64,000 nucleotides of DNA, from the NCBI GenBank assembly GCA_029706075.1, contig JAINUG010000052.1:2507498-2571497 (forward strand), written 5' to 3'. A model generated the notes under the pieces. It ran no database searches and was not told the DNA's origin. It saw only the letters and a program-made list of their open reading frames with translations. Of the stretch, positions 1 through 12,600 are shown piece after piece. Positions within the stretch are counted from its first letter, which is position 1; each line of letters opens with the position of its first letter. Both the position numbers and the translations under genes were made by a program. The stretch comes from Aldrovandia affinis (Eukaryota > Chordata > Actinopteri > Notacanthiformes > Halosauridae).

Positions 1-397
1 TAATCATTTCTTTCAGTGGTCCATGCGAATAGCTTGCTGCAGGTGATGCCATGCAGTCTCCCCCAGGCTGAGGTTCATGTCAGACAGCCATTTTGTTTGT
101 GGTTTCTCCACACTGTGGGGCCAGAGGTGAATGTCTTTACCTGGATATTACAGTCTGCTAAGGCAATGCTCTGCCTGTCCAATGCAAGATGTAGGAAGAG
201 TTTCCATTGAAAACAAAACATCTTCACCCTGGAAAGTTATGGAAAATTCATGGAAAATAATCAAATATCCCACAACCCTTGAAAAGCTATGGACAATTGC
301 CAAAACCTAAAAGGATCATTCTTATTTTTGTTTACATCTAACAAAATGCATCCTTTCTTCTTAACTCACTAGCTTGATGACATTTACTAGTCTACCA
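1..397. other. Intergenic, no gene seen
   Basis: Moderately AT-rich sequence. I see no coding similarity, terminal repeats or RNA-like structure here. The short open frames on both strands lack recognisable motifs. Confidence 0.5.
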
Positions 398-887
398 ATG
401 CCCATCTAGGCTCATCATGTCCTAATCTAAAGAGTATCTAGTACTACATCTAGCCTGGACTTGAATAGCCCAAGCGTTTCTGCCTCTACTACCCGACCTG
501 GCAAGCTGTTCCATGCATTGACAACTCTCTGTCTAAAGAAAAACCTCCTAATATCTGTGCGGAATTTGCCTTTAACTAATTTCCACCTGTGGCCTCTTGT
601 TCAGCTGACCCCACTTATCTAAAATCTTTGGTATTTTACTTTGTTAATCCCTTTTAGGAATTTAAAAACCTCAATCAAATCCCCCCTAAATCTCCGTTTG
701 CTAAGTTTAAATAGATTGAGTGCCTTAAGTCTATCATCATAACTTTTACCTTTCATACCAGGTATCAGTTTAGTTGCCCTTCTTTGGACTTTTTCAAGAG
801 CTTCTATATCTTTCTTGTAGTGCGGTGCCCAGAACTGCACACAGTATTCTAAGTGAGGTCTGACAAAGGCATTATATAACATTAATA
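398..887 (-). mobile_element. CR1-type LINE, 3' fragment
   Basis: On the - strand the translation reads [18 protein letters not shown], then [16 protein letters not shown] and [17 protein letters not shown]. This is the conserved stretch after the reverse transcriptase fingers in CR1-clade LINEs. The frame continues, with a frameshift near 619, into the family C-terminus (AWNSLPG, LGLFK). The piece is 5'-truncated, as is usual for CR1. The same sequence recurs at 2527-3655, so both derive from one family. The 3' end lies around 398, at the sequence reading CATCTAGGCTCATCATG. Confidence 0.85.
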
Positions 888-1825
888 TACTACTGATGTT
901 ATTAAGGGAAATCACCCAAATACATCTTAATCACATTAATTCATGGATTTACATGTTTTTTCCATGTACTGCAAAAGAAAAATGAATAATACAATTAAAA
1001 ATGGAGGAATATCAGCATTTCTGCATGTCCCCATTGGAGGGGGGGGACATTTGCATGGATTATATAAGGTACAAAATGTTCAAATAATACAAAACTTGTG
1101 CTTTTTGCTTTTAATGAAACATTATATTTGCCTGTTTTCACTTAATATATAATTTTTCTGAAAGGGTATATGATTTTTCCAATGAAATGCAGCATTTGTC
1201 TTCGTCCCTCAGTTGCTTTCAACCCTATAAAGCTACAACATTTCCCCCCTATAAAAATAATGGGTTGATCCTTCTGACATCATCTTGAGTTAGAATTCAT
1301 TATCAAAGTCTTTTGGACAGCATTGTTCAAAAGGAGGTGAGTTTCTGTTCCAAAAAAGTAAAAAAAAATCTTATGTAAATGATACTATGTGGTGCAATGA
1401 TGTTTGCAAGTTAAGGAAGTTATAGACATTTTTGTACAAAACCTTCAACCCCGTAACATTCAAACCCATAACATTTTTTATTGTGATGGAGTTGAATGGT
1501 TATAATAGGGTTGAATGTTAGTCACTTCTAAAAACAAAATGGGGTAATAATTGTCAGTAAATTTGATAATATCTACCTTATTAAATGGGAAGTGTGGAAT
1601 CGATAGTAACAAGGGCCAAGGGGTCAACTCAATAAACGATGAAACTGCAATTTAAAAGTCTGCAAATATACAGTCCCTGTCCTCCTGTTGCATATGAAAT
1701 TGAAATCACTGGAATAATGAGTATTAAAAGCATCTATTGATTTTGTTAATGTACAAGCTTTAATATATGAAAAGGCTTTTTAGGATGAGCAGGTGATGAT
1801 ATTGGATTAATGTTTTTACATGCAA

Positions 1826-2065
1826 GAATGGCAAAAACAGCAGCACGAAGGCATAGAGAGTTCAGGGCAAGAAGGGATGCTGATCCAGTAAGAACCTCAG
1901 GAGTGAACATCAGATATGGAAAAGAGATGTTGAGGCAGAAAAGATGAAGAAAATTGATGACCTGAGTAAAATAGCTCAAAGATGGAGGCACAAGAAGTGG
2001 ATAGAGGCTAAAAAACATCAAAAGCAAAGGGAAGATGACAATATGATGACAATGATTAATTACTA
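1826..2065 (+). pseudogene. Fragment of a transposon-borne basic protein
   Basis: The + strand reads MAKTAARRHREFRARRDADP, followed in shifted frames by patches rich in Lys and Arg. Highly basic starts of this kind recur in many fish genomes, as I recall, as the beginning of a transposon-associated protein whose class I cannot name. Nearby are several copies of a short motif: CCTTCAACCCCGTAACATT at 1441 and CCTTCAACCCTGTTAACATT at 2266, plus an inverted version near 1507. They may mark the element ends. The reading frame is broken more than once. The rest of 888-2310 shows no other gene. Confidence 0.35.
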
Positions 2066-2309
2066 GTGAAATTTCGGAATGTTGATCGTCTGCTCTGTTC
2101 ATAACGTTTTAAATGCAAGCTAATATAAAGAGTTCATTTTCAGTTGAACATTGTGACACTGTCAGATTAACAATGTCCATTTCCTTTTTACATATGAATA
2201 TCATTCATTATAGCTGAACATTTTTGATTAAATAGATCCATGCCACTTTGAAACAGATTGTCCCTTCAACCCTGTTAACATTTGAAATAAAGCAGCACTT
2301 TTTTCAGAA

Positions 2310-2440
2310 ATTTTTGAGGGGCATGAGGGTGGCATATTTGCTTTTTGCGGATGATGCTGTCCTTTTTGCCTCATCAGACTATGATCCCCAGTTTGCCCTG
2401 GAACGGTTTGCAGCCGAGTGTTTTATAACACTTTATAAGA
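2310..2440 (+). mobile_element. LINE reverse transcriptase fragment (FADD motif)
   Basis: The + strand translation contains YLLFADDAVLFASSDYDPQF, followed by ALERFAAEC. This is the reverse transcriptase catalytic block (F/Y-A-D-D) and the downstream helix of a non-LTR element distinct from the CR1 and L2 copies nearby. Only about 40 residues survive. The clade is uncertain; an RTE/Rex3-like or I-like element would fit. Confidence 0.6.
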
Positions 2441-2526
2441 ATGCAAAGTTGCAGTACCTGCTAGTCCTGTATGACTGCTTTACAATTAGTCTATTTATCT
2501 TATTTCTGTAAAAAGCACTAACTTTA

Positions 2527-3655
2527 AAGAACATAATAACATAAGAATACATAATGATGAGAACGGGCCGTTCGGCCCATCTTGGCTCATCATGTCCTAA
2601 TCTAAAGAAGATCTAGAGTACTACATCTAGCCTGGCCTTGAATAGCCCGAGTGTTTCTGCCTCTACCACCTGACCTGGCAAGCTGTTCCAGGCATTGACA
2701 ACTCTCTGTGTAAAGAAAAACTTCCTAATATCTGTGCGGAATTTGCCTTTAACTAATTTCCACCTGTGGCCTCTTGTTCTGCTGACCCCACTTATCTTAA
2801 AAAATCTTTGGTATTTTACTTTGTTAATCCCTTTTAGGAATTTAAAAACCTCAATCAAATCCCCCCTAAGTCTGCGTTTGCTAAGTTTAAATAGATTGAG
2901 TGCCTATCATCAGTCTATCATCATAACTTTTACCTTTCATACCAGGTATCAGTTTAGTTGCCCTTCTTTGGACTTTTTCAAGAGCTTCAATATCTTTCTT
3001 GTAGTGCGGTGCCCAGAACTGCACACAGTATTCTAAGTGCGGTCTGACAAAGGCGTTATATAACATTAATATAACCTCCTTTGATTTATACTCAATACTT
3101 TTTGCTATGTATCCCAGCATCCTGTTGGCTTTTTTTACTGCTGTAGCACACTGCTTTGATGCAGATAGGCTTTGATCAACTACAACTCCTAAATCCTTTT
3201 CAAATTGAACACCTACTAAATTTTCTCCTCCCATAAAATACTCCTGTCTAATGTTTTTATTTCCCACATGCATAACTTTACATTTAGCAATATTGAACGT
3301 CATCTGCCATGTATCTGCCCATTTTTGGATTTTGTTTAAATCATCTTGGATTACTTTAGTCAATTCCAAACTGTTTGCCAAACCCCCAAGTTTAGTATCA
3401 TCTGCAAATTTTACTATTTTGCTACTAATGTCCATATCCAGATAATTTATGTAAATAAGGAAGAGCAGAGGTCCCAGCACCGATCCCTGTGGGACACCAC
3501 TGCCCACAGCACCGAGGTCAGATTCGGCCCCACCTACTGTTACTCTTTGTATTCGCCCTTGCAGCCAATTTTTAACCCACTGTGAAACTACTCCTACAAT
3601 TCCTACTGATTTCATTTTAGCAATGAGCCTCTCATGTGGTACCTTGTCAAATAAA
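2527..3655 (-). mobile_element. CR1-type LINE, 3' part with RT
   Basis: Read on the - strand from about 3655, this encodes FDKVPHERLIAKMKSVGIVG, the PQGSVLGPLLFLIYIN block and the FADDTKL active site. These are followed by the conserved CR1 C-terminal region ending near 2613. The 3' untranslated tail carries repeated AAGAACATAA units at 2527-2550, typical of CR1 3' ends. There is at least one frameshift around 2880-2910. The 5' end stops abruptly at about 3655, next to the start of a + strand LINE. Related pieces lie at 398, 9520 and 15307. Confidence 0.9.
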
Positions 3656-3814
3656 GGGGTCACTTCTCTTAAAAACTTGAAGATGAAATGTGTTACAATG
3701 TTGTTGCTGATGTTGGCTGGTAACATCCAACCAAACCTGAGTCCTGTTGATAGAAATGGTTTACTCACTCCAGATAATTTTCTAAATAGAACTGGTGTAG
3801 GTTTTTTGCATTTA

Positions 3815-5248
<1,434 letters not shown>

Positions 5249-5263
5249 TAAATGTACGTAGCC

Positions 5264-5806
5264 TGTTACAACCCACCAAAACTATCCACACTATATTAGC
5301 CGGATAGTTGACCAAAAAGGATGCAACAAACAAATATTCCTCTGAGTTAACAAATACTATGAATATACAGGGTTTATTTTATACATATAACATATATTAG
5401 ACATACACGCAAAGACAACAAAGGAATAATTTAACCAAACAAAACAGCCTGACTAAACACTAGCACTAGAAAGAAAAGACTCTAACCTCTCTCCCGGTAC
5501 AAATCAAAATGGGTGTTCTTCTGCAGACTGGCTATCCCTACTCTACGCTTCCCTAACTATCAAAAGTGCTCAAAAAGCTAAAAAATATGCAGCTGGTCAG
5601 CATGAAGTCAGAAAAAGCAAGACCCTGGGCTGCAGCTCCTCTCACTTTTTATCTGCCAGATGGCCAGATGGGGTCAAGGAGAAGGCAACTGAAAAACACT
5701 TTGATTACAGACAGCAGATCACACGTTCCCAGGGTGGCGTCAATTGGCAATCAAGCACCTGCCATTTAGCAGACATTCACGGGTTAAGTTTTGGCCAACC
5801 GTAACA
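5264..5806 (-). mobile_element. Solo LTR (fossil), TSD AGCC
   Basis: A 543-bp block begins TGTTACAACCCACC and ends GGCCAACCGTAACA (TG...CA ends). It is flanked by the 4-bp direct repeat AGCC (5260-5263 and 5807-5810) and interrupts LINE codons exactly. A polyadenylation-type AATAAA and a TATA-like stretch read on the - strand, giving the orientation. No internal region is present, so this is a solo LTR left by recombination. A Gypsy-like or ERV-like source is possible; the family is not identified. Confidence 0.75.
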
Positions 5807-6588
5807 AGCCTCATTCCAAAAATGGATATGATTAAGATTTGGGCTCAAACAGGTGCAGACTTTATAGTGTTGTCTGAGACTTGGTTGAACAAAACAATTC
5901 TTGACAGTGAAATTGCTATGAGTGGTTACAATGTGTTTGGTGCTGACCAACGTAGCACAGGAGGGGGTTATTCATGCCAAAACTTTCAGGCAACAGTGAT
6001 AAAATCTGTATCCATACCCAAACAAATTGAATTTGGAGGCTCCAACATCATTCTCTTCCCAACTATCAGATTTTAAGCAAAATAAATTATTTTAATTGGT
6101 GATCGTAATTGGGATTGGCTGTCACCTATTGCTGATGACCGAAATAATTACGGTGATTCTGTCAATTTGAAATCAAATTCTAAATGTGCCTACCTGTCCA
6201 AACGCTAAAAATCATGAACAATCAACCTTGATTGATCTTATATTAACAAATGTCCCTCATAAATGTTCTGATATTGGTATTTTCGCAAATTATATTAGTG
6301 ACCACTGTGCTGCAAATTACAAAAGGTAAATCCACATTTTATTACAAAGTGAGATTATAAGAGGTTTGATGAGCAGGGTGTTTTGCATGACCTTTACCAT
6401 TGTAATTGGGAAAGAATTTAACTCTTCCCTGAAGTTGAATTAGTTTGGTCATTCTTCAGTTTGATCAGTTTCTAAGTATTGCAAATAAACATGCCCCATA
6501 TAGGAAATACAGAGTAAAGGGCTGGGACAACCCATAGTTCTCTGAAAGTTGTTCATGAACTTATTCATGAAAGAAACTTGGCATGGGC

Positions 6589-7315
6589 TGTGAGGGTGGA
6601 TGGTGATAGGCGCCACTTGCAGAACCCCAGGGGATCAAAAAGTTAAACTGTACTGCCCTACAGTCTAACCACTAGCTCTGATAAACAGAGAATTAGGGAA
6701 GGGACGAACAAAAGGGAGGAATGGAAAATATCACCCAACGGGTGGCTAAGTGTCACACTGACACAAACAAAAGAAATGAAGAAAACTCTGCAGAGTTAAT
6801 AAGGTGAGGGTAGCAAAACACCCGACAAACAAAATACCTTATACAATTTATTTTTCAGAAACCAAAACACACGGTGGTGGAAATACGTCCACCGGATTAC
6901 CAATTGGTAATAGAAAACAAACAACTAAACCAAAGACACCGAGTGTCCGAAAACGAGAAAAGGGCTAGGAGAGCCAAAAGAACAAGAATGTAGCCCAAAA
7001 CACAGTCGAACCGACTGAACAAAAGAAACCAAACGGAAGCTCCTAATAGAGAGCAAGGTTCCTATTGAAGGTACAAATAAAGATGTTCTTATTTGAAGAT
7101 GGTTTCGAACAGAAAGAGTCTTTATGTTACGTCTTTTAAAAGACACAACTACCTTACCGGCTAGATCGCAAAGATGGCTTACGATTTCACCCCGATCAAA
7201 CCACAGGTGCGGGTTTAAATAGGAAGGTGATTACTAATGAACCCCACCTGTGCACCTCCCACAAGGAAGGTGCAACACCGCCACCCGGCGGTGAGTCTGG
7301 GAAAAAATCATGACA
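6589..7315 (-). mobile_element. Solo LTR (fossil), TSD TGGGC
   Basis: A 727-bp block starts TGTGAGGGTGG and ends AAAATCATGACA. It is flanked by the 5-bp direct repeat TGGGC (6584-6588 and 7316-7320), inside the endonuclease-to-RT linker of the LINE. On the - strand there is a TATTTAAA promoter-like site near 7215 and an AATAAA near 6855, as expected for an LTR. No internal genes remain. It differs in sequence from the solo LTR at 5264. Confidence 0.78.
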
Positions 7316-9519
7316 TGGGCAAAGGCACGTCAAACTAATTTTTACAATAATTTGGCCAGTTTCAGATATTTGAGAAACAAATGTACAGTGCAAATACGAA
7401 AAACAAAATCAGAATTGTATTTAAATGAAACCACCAAAAATTTGAAAAAAAGCCATTACATTTATGTCAAAGAGCTCCTCTAATTATGATTTGCCAAAGT
7501 ATATTAATGTAAATTCAGAAATTGTTACAAATAAGAATGAAATGGTAAACAGGTTTAATTAACATTTTATTTAATCTGGAATCCATTTTAATTTTTTCTG
7601 CTCATGACAATTCAGACACAGTAGTGACAGAACCTATGAAGGTAACAGCTTTTGCTGGTCAGTTGGGAAATAATCGGTTCTTCGATTTTTCAGCTTTTAC
7701 TAGAAGGGAGGTTCTCTCAGCTCTGAAAGGTGTAAATACAAGAAAATTAGCAGGTCCAGATGACATTGACCCAAACATTATTGCAGAACCGTTTACTTAT
7801 ATTTTTAATCTGTCGATTTAATTAAATACTATTCCAGAAGTATGGAAATCTGCATTGGTTCTTCCTCTGTTAAAAGGGGGCATCAAACTATCAACCTATT
7901 TCCAAATTGCCAGTTAGAGCTGCTTAGAGATGCTTATTAGTGACTAACTAAAATAATTTCTGAGCAGGTTCCAGTCTGGTTTTAGGAAGAAGCATAGTAC
8001 TACAACAGCTACAATGAAAGTTACTAATGACCACATTGAAGCACTGGGTTCTAAACAGCAATGCGCTGCTTTGTTTATAGACTTGTCTAAGGCTTTTGAC
8101 ACTGTTGATCATGGCATATTATTAAATAGGTTGTCTGATATAGGTTTGTCCTCAAAGGCTGTTAATTGGTTTCACAATTATCTTGGTTTCAGATAATAAT
8201 GTGTGCACATGGATGGAATAAACTCATTAACTGTAACTACAGGACTGCCGCAAGGTTCAATTTTGGGACCATTGCTTTTTACCATTTATATGAATCAACT
8301 ATGTGAACACATTGATGAAAAAGCACATTTATATGCAGATGACACCATAATCTATTGCTCGGGCCACACCATATCCGGGGCTCTACTCAAATTACAAAAG
8401 ACCTTTAATATAATTCAAAGCAACTTAATCAACAAAGTTCAGCACTCCATGCTGCCTCAAATAATTACAATGCAAAACAAAGCAATAGAAGTGGTGTCCT
8501 CTTACAAGTACCTGGGCTTTCACCTTGAGGAATCATTGTCTTTTAAGCTCCATATTGAAAAACTAGCAAAAAAGCTTAAGATGTTTTTATTTGAGAAATA
8601 AGGCTTGTTTTGGTTTACAAGTCAAAAAGCAGCTTGTGGCTGCTCCATTTTTACCTTTACTAGATTATGGTGATACTTTAGATATGAATGCCTTGAGTCA
8701 CATCTTCACTCATTGGACACATTGCATCATGCTGATTTATGGTTTATTAGAAATAGCACATCCTTTATGCATCATTGTATATTGTATGAATTGCCAGGAC
8801 TGCCATCCCTGGCCATAAGAAGACAGTCACATTGGTATTTGTTCATATATAAAGCCATTTTGGGGCAGCTGCCAACTTACTTAAGCACTTTACTCACTCT
8901 ACCAATAAGTGGACATTACAATCAAAGATCACAAAATCATATCATATGTTATGTTGCCATCACAAAAACTGAGTTTGGGAATCATGCTTTCAACTATGAT
9001 GCTCCATTCTCTTGCAGAAAGATTTGAAGCTGACCTCTCTCATTGGAATTGATCATTTTAAATATAAAATTGCACAATTACTTACCATGAAATGCTCCTG
9101 TTTTTAATGAACTAAAGCTTTTTTAGGGCATTCTGTCCCCCTCTTTTTAATTCTTCTGTGTTTTTACAATCTTGCTTTTAATTATGACTTTCTATTTAAT
9201 GTTGTTTTATGTGGAACTTTTGTATGCTGCCTTCTTGGCCAGGGCTCAAAAGAGATGTCAATCTCAATGTGACTACCCAGGTTAAATAAAGGATACATAA
9301 AAAAATGTAAAAATGAAAAAAAGTTAAAAGTTACGAGTAAAGATTAAGACACAATCTATTCAATCTTATCAAAAGAAGAATGAGGCATGGCGACCGGGGT
9401 TCGATTCCACCAGTCGCGCCAGTTTGCCACGAGGTGACGGCCCCTGGGGGCAGGGATTAAAGCCGAATGAAAGACTCATATACAGTATGAGTTGTGCATC
9501 AGTGACAGGCTTCGACCTA

Positions 9520-10375
9520 GGTGGGCACTGCCCACCTACTGTTACTCTTTGTATTCGCCCTTGCAGCCAATTATGAACCCACTGTGAAACTACTCCTGCA
9601 ATTCCTACTGAATTCATTTTAGCAATGAGCCTCTCATGTGGTACCTTGTCAAATGCTTTCTGAAAGTCCAAGTATATAATATCATAAGCCTGGTTCAGGT
9701 CAACACACTTCGTAGCCTCTTCGAAAAAGTCCAGGAGGTTTGTTAGAAATCCATGTTGGCTCTCCCTTAAAATACTGTTATTTTTCAAGAATGATTCCAA
9801 CTTATCCCTAATAATACATTCCAGCATTTTACATGCAATGCAAGTTAAACTGACAGGCCTATAGTTCCCTGGGTCAGTACAGTCCCCCTTCTTATATATT
9901 GGAATTATACTACCCTGCTTCCAGTCATCTTGTATTTCTCCAGTGATTATGGATTGAATGAAAATATCTGTCAATGGTTTATATATAATTTCCCCAAGTT
10001 CTTTGAGTACTCTGGGATATATGCCATCCGGGCCTGCTGCCTTATTTGTCTTAAGTTCTTATAGTTTTTGTAGTACTTCTACGTCCCTTATTTCAAAGTC
10101 CTCCAAAACATTCTGTACCTTGTCTATACATTTAGGCATATTTATAACCTCTTCTCTAGAAAAGCTCTCCACAAAGTAACTGGTTTGCAATGTGTTTGCA
10201 ATATCCTTATTATTATAAACCAAAGTTCATTCCTTATTCTTATTGCACTTAACCTCATCCTTAACTTTCCTTTTTCTACTACAATATTGAAAAACCTTTT
10301 TAGGATTACTTTTTAAGCTGATCTTATTTCACCACAGTTCGGCGCGCTTGTCAGTAGAATAATCCATTCTGGATG
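9520..10375 (-). mobile_element. CR1-type LINE, RT fragment
   Basis: On the - strand, from about 10375 downwards, the translation passes through AAGPDGIYPRVLKELGEIIY, TDIFIQSIITGEIQDDWKQG and IIPIYKKGDCTDPGNYRPVS. It then reads YLDFQKAFDKVPHERLIAKM, the fingers and palm of a CR1-type reverse transcriptase. It stops at the TVGG block, where the sequence changes abruptly at 9520. It belongs to the same family as 2527-3655 but covers a more N-terminal part. At least one in-frame stop lies near 10060. Confidence 0.88.
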
Positions 10376-10550
10376 CTGCAGGTATGGCAGAGACAGTCCT
10401 TCACTCTTAACATAGCTAGGCCTATATATGTTCTCTTTCAATTATATTAGGCAGTTAAGGTAATAGTAATGTTGTGAATAATTCTGCAAAACTAATAAAA
10501 GTAACATTTTATAATAAATGTGTTTTGCTAATTGTATGGTTTATATACAT

Positions 10551-11013
10551 TGTGGCAGACGGCCGGGGGAGGTGCGGGGAATGGTAATAGACGGGAGGTA
10601 TGTGACGAACCGCTGGCTCCACCCTCAAACCTTATATGGAGGTCCGCAGGAAATGGGACACACCGGGGAACCCCTGACAGCCGATTTCTCGGGGATAAAG
10701 GGGGTGTTGCCTAACCGGGCGAAGTACCTTTGGGAAAAGCAAGGAGGGTGGTTTAAAGAGTAAAAGTGTTTTTGTATCGGATTTGTGTTTGACCTGGATT
10801 GCTTGAGAATCCACGACTGGATAACAAACTTGGAAACGGACAACGACAACGAAACTGGATTACAGTTTGGACTGTTTGCCTTATTTTCCCCTTCCCCTAG
10901 TTGTGTGCTAAACCCCCCCAATAAAAATAATTATACTTTCATTGACTGTCTAAAGTGTTGTTTTATTATCTAACTTGGTTGCGTGGAAAACCCACACCCC
11001 TGTTCTCACTACA
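10551..11013 (+). mobile_element. Solo LTR (fossil), TSD ACAT
   Basis: A 463-bp block begins TGTGGCAGACGG and ends GTTCTCACTACA. It is flanked by the direct repeat ACAT (10547-10550 and 11014-11017). An AATAAA near 10920 lies about 90 bp before the end, fitting an LTR read on the + strand. There is no internal region. The family is not determined; a Ty3/Gypsy source is plausible from the short target duplication. Confidence 0.68.
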
Positions 11014-11183
11014 ACATTTATAACTAACATGCGTAACACCCCCTTTCATGTAGCCTATATTGTATGCTTCTTGTTTTAGGCACGCGAATGTGCATTTTAA
11101 TTGTAGCCTAAGATTTGCCTACAGTTAAGATTAGTGATATAGGCATACTTTAATTAGTCATTTCGATATAACCTAAGAACATA

Positions 11184-11931
11184 ATGTCAAAGAAAAAATC
11201 TGGAGTATGGCAGCATTTCGTTGTAGTCGCGGACGATAAAAAAAAAGTGGAATGCAAACTTTGCAAGCGCGTTTTCCAAGGCAGGGTTTATCGTTAATAA
11301 AACGAGGAGCAGCCTTTTGCCAAAAAATTTTGACAAGCTAGTGTTCCTGTGCCATAACATGAAACGACTGGGGAAGTAAGTCATCGGATGGTCTCCGACT
11401 CGAGTAAGTTATTTTCGATAGGCTATAGCCACTTTATGTTCCGCTTTTGGCTACAATTTAAGACATTAAGCTATGTGTGATCATTTGTTTGTTAGCCTAT
11501 TTTTTTGCAAAAGAGATTTTAAATCCCAATGAGACCAACCTGGTTAATTAAATCAAACATAGCCTACGCATTAGAATGTGTTATGGTTATGGTCAAATAA
11601 AAGCATCAGCCTATTATGTGGCCATACCGCAACTTCACAAGCGCAATGGCAGAATCTGCAAGGGCAGCATGAAGAGGAGGTTCGGAGTTTTTATTTTATT
11701 TCAGGTAATCTTGAACTCCGGTTCCATGAAGTCATTAGCCTATTGTTACTCATTTGTGTCATTCACTTAAGAAAGTTATAAAACATGAGGCAAGCGCAGT
11801 GTGCATATAGTTGTATTTATTAAAACAAATAGGGTGTGTCATATAGAAGAAGAAAAAAAGTTTCGACCAATCGGAAAAAATGGACGACTGTTGGTCGACC
11901 AATATTTATTTTAGTCGGGGACAGCCCTAGG
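11184..11931 (+). mobile_element. hAT remnant with BED-finger start
   Basis: An ATG at 11184 opens MSKKKSGVWQHFVVV, continuing as KVECKLCKRVFQGR. This is the first half of a BED zinc finger (aromatic residue, then Cys-x2-Cys) as found at the start of hAT transposases. The frame closes at once. The right edge, TTAGTCGGGGACAGCCCTAG at 11912-11931, is a typical hAT terminal repeat read inward. I could not find the matching left end; it may lie before the solo LTR at 10551. Only the two ends of the original element appear to remain. Confidence 0.6.
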
Positions 11932-12039
11932 AGAAAGCCACTGAAAAGTTGCAAAACGTCTGTGTTCGTGTTAAACGTTTTGCCGAAAGGCGGTTTTTAT
12001 TTCTTTATTATTTGTGATCGGAAACTGAGAGGGGGATGG

Positions 12040-12600
12040 CTGAAAAGCAAGCCTAAGGTGGTAGTGGCAAGGAAAAACTCCCTTGATAGGGAGAAACCTT
12101 GGGAGGAACCAGAGTGAAAGGGGGGGGCACAGGGTGTGTCCAAAAAAGACCGTATCATGGTCAGTCCAAAGGTGACTCAGGACTGGCTGACTTTGCACTT
12201 CTGAGTTACGTAGTCAGTGGGGGGAGACGCTAAACCACATGAAGGGGGTCCAGATCCAGGCACTGGGGTAGGCGTGGGGGTGAGGCTTGATGCGGGCAGC
12301 TCACACTTCTTGCAGGATCTAGGGCTCGGGGGCGGGTGCTCCCGAGGCAGAGAATAGAACATGGAGTCAGAAAAAAAAGCAGTGCTATATCCAGTAGTAG
12401 TATGTGAGAACAGGGGAGCACAAGCATAGAAAATATACAGATAGCCTGACAGGTGTAAGCTATGGCAGCATACCTATTAGGAGAGGAACAAAGATCACAC
12501 GCAGCCATGAGGGAGTTCCAAACCATCCACACCCGATCTGTTCCACTCTGGGGTTCCGTCACACGACGTGTGACAGTATTCTTATGTTCTTATGTTCTAA
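12040..12600. repeat. Dispersed fish repeat
   Basis: The block contains GCAAGGAAAAACTCCCTTGA followed by GGGAGAAACCTTGGGAGGAA, a word combination I recognise as recurring across teleost genomes in the 3' parts of retroposons. It ends at 12577-12597 with two tandem TTCTTATGTTC units, the inverted form of the CR1 tail. Parentage is uncertain and no coding frame is convincing. Confidence 0.45.

Noticed and set aside
9380-9420. B-box-like GGTTCGATTCC, possible tRNA or SINE
   Set aside because: No A box at the right distance and no cloverleaf. Left unassigned.
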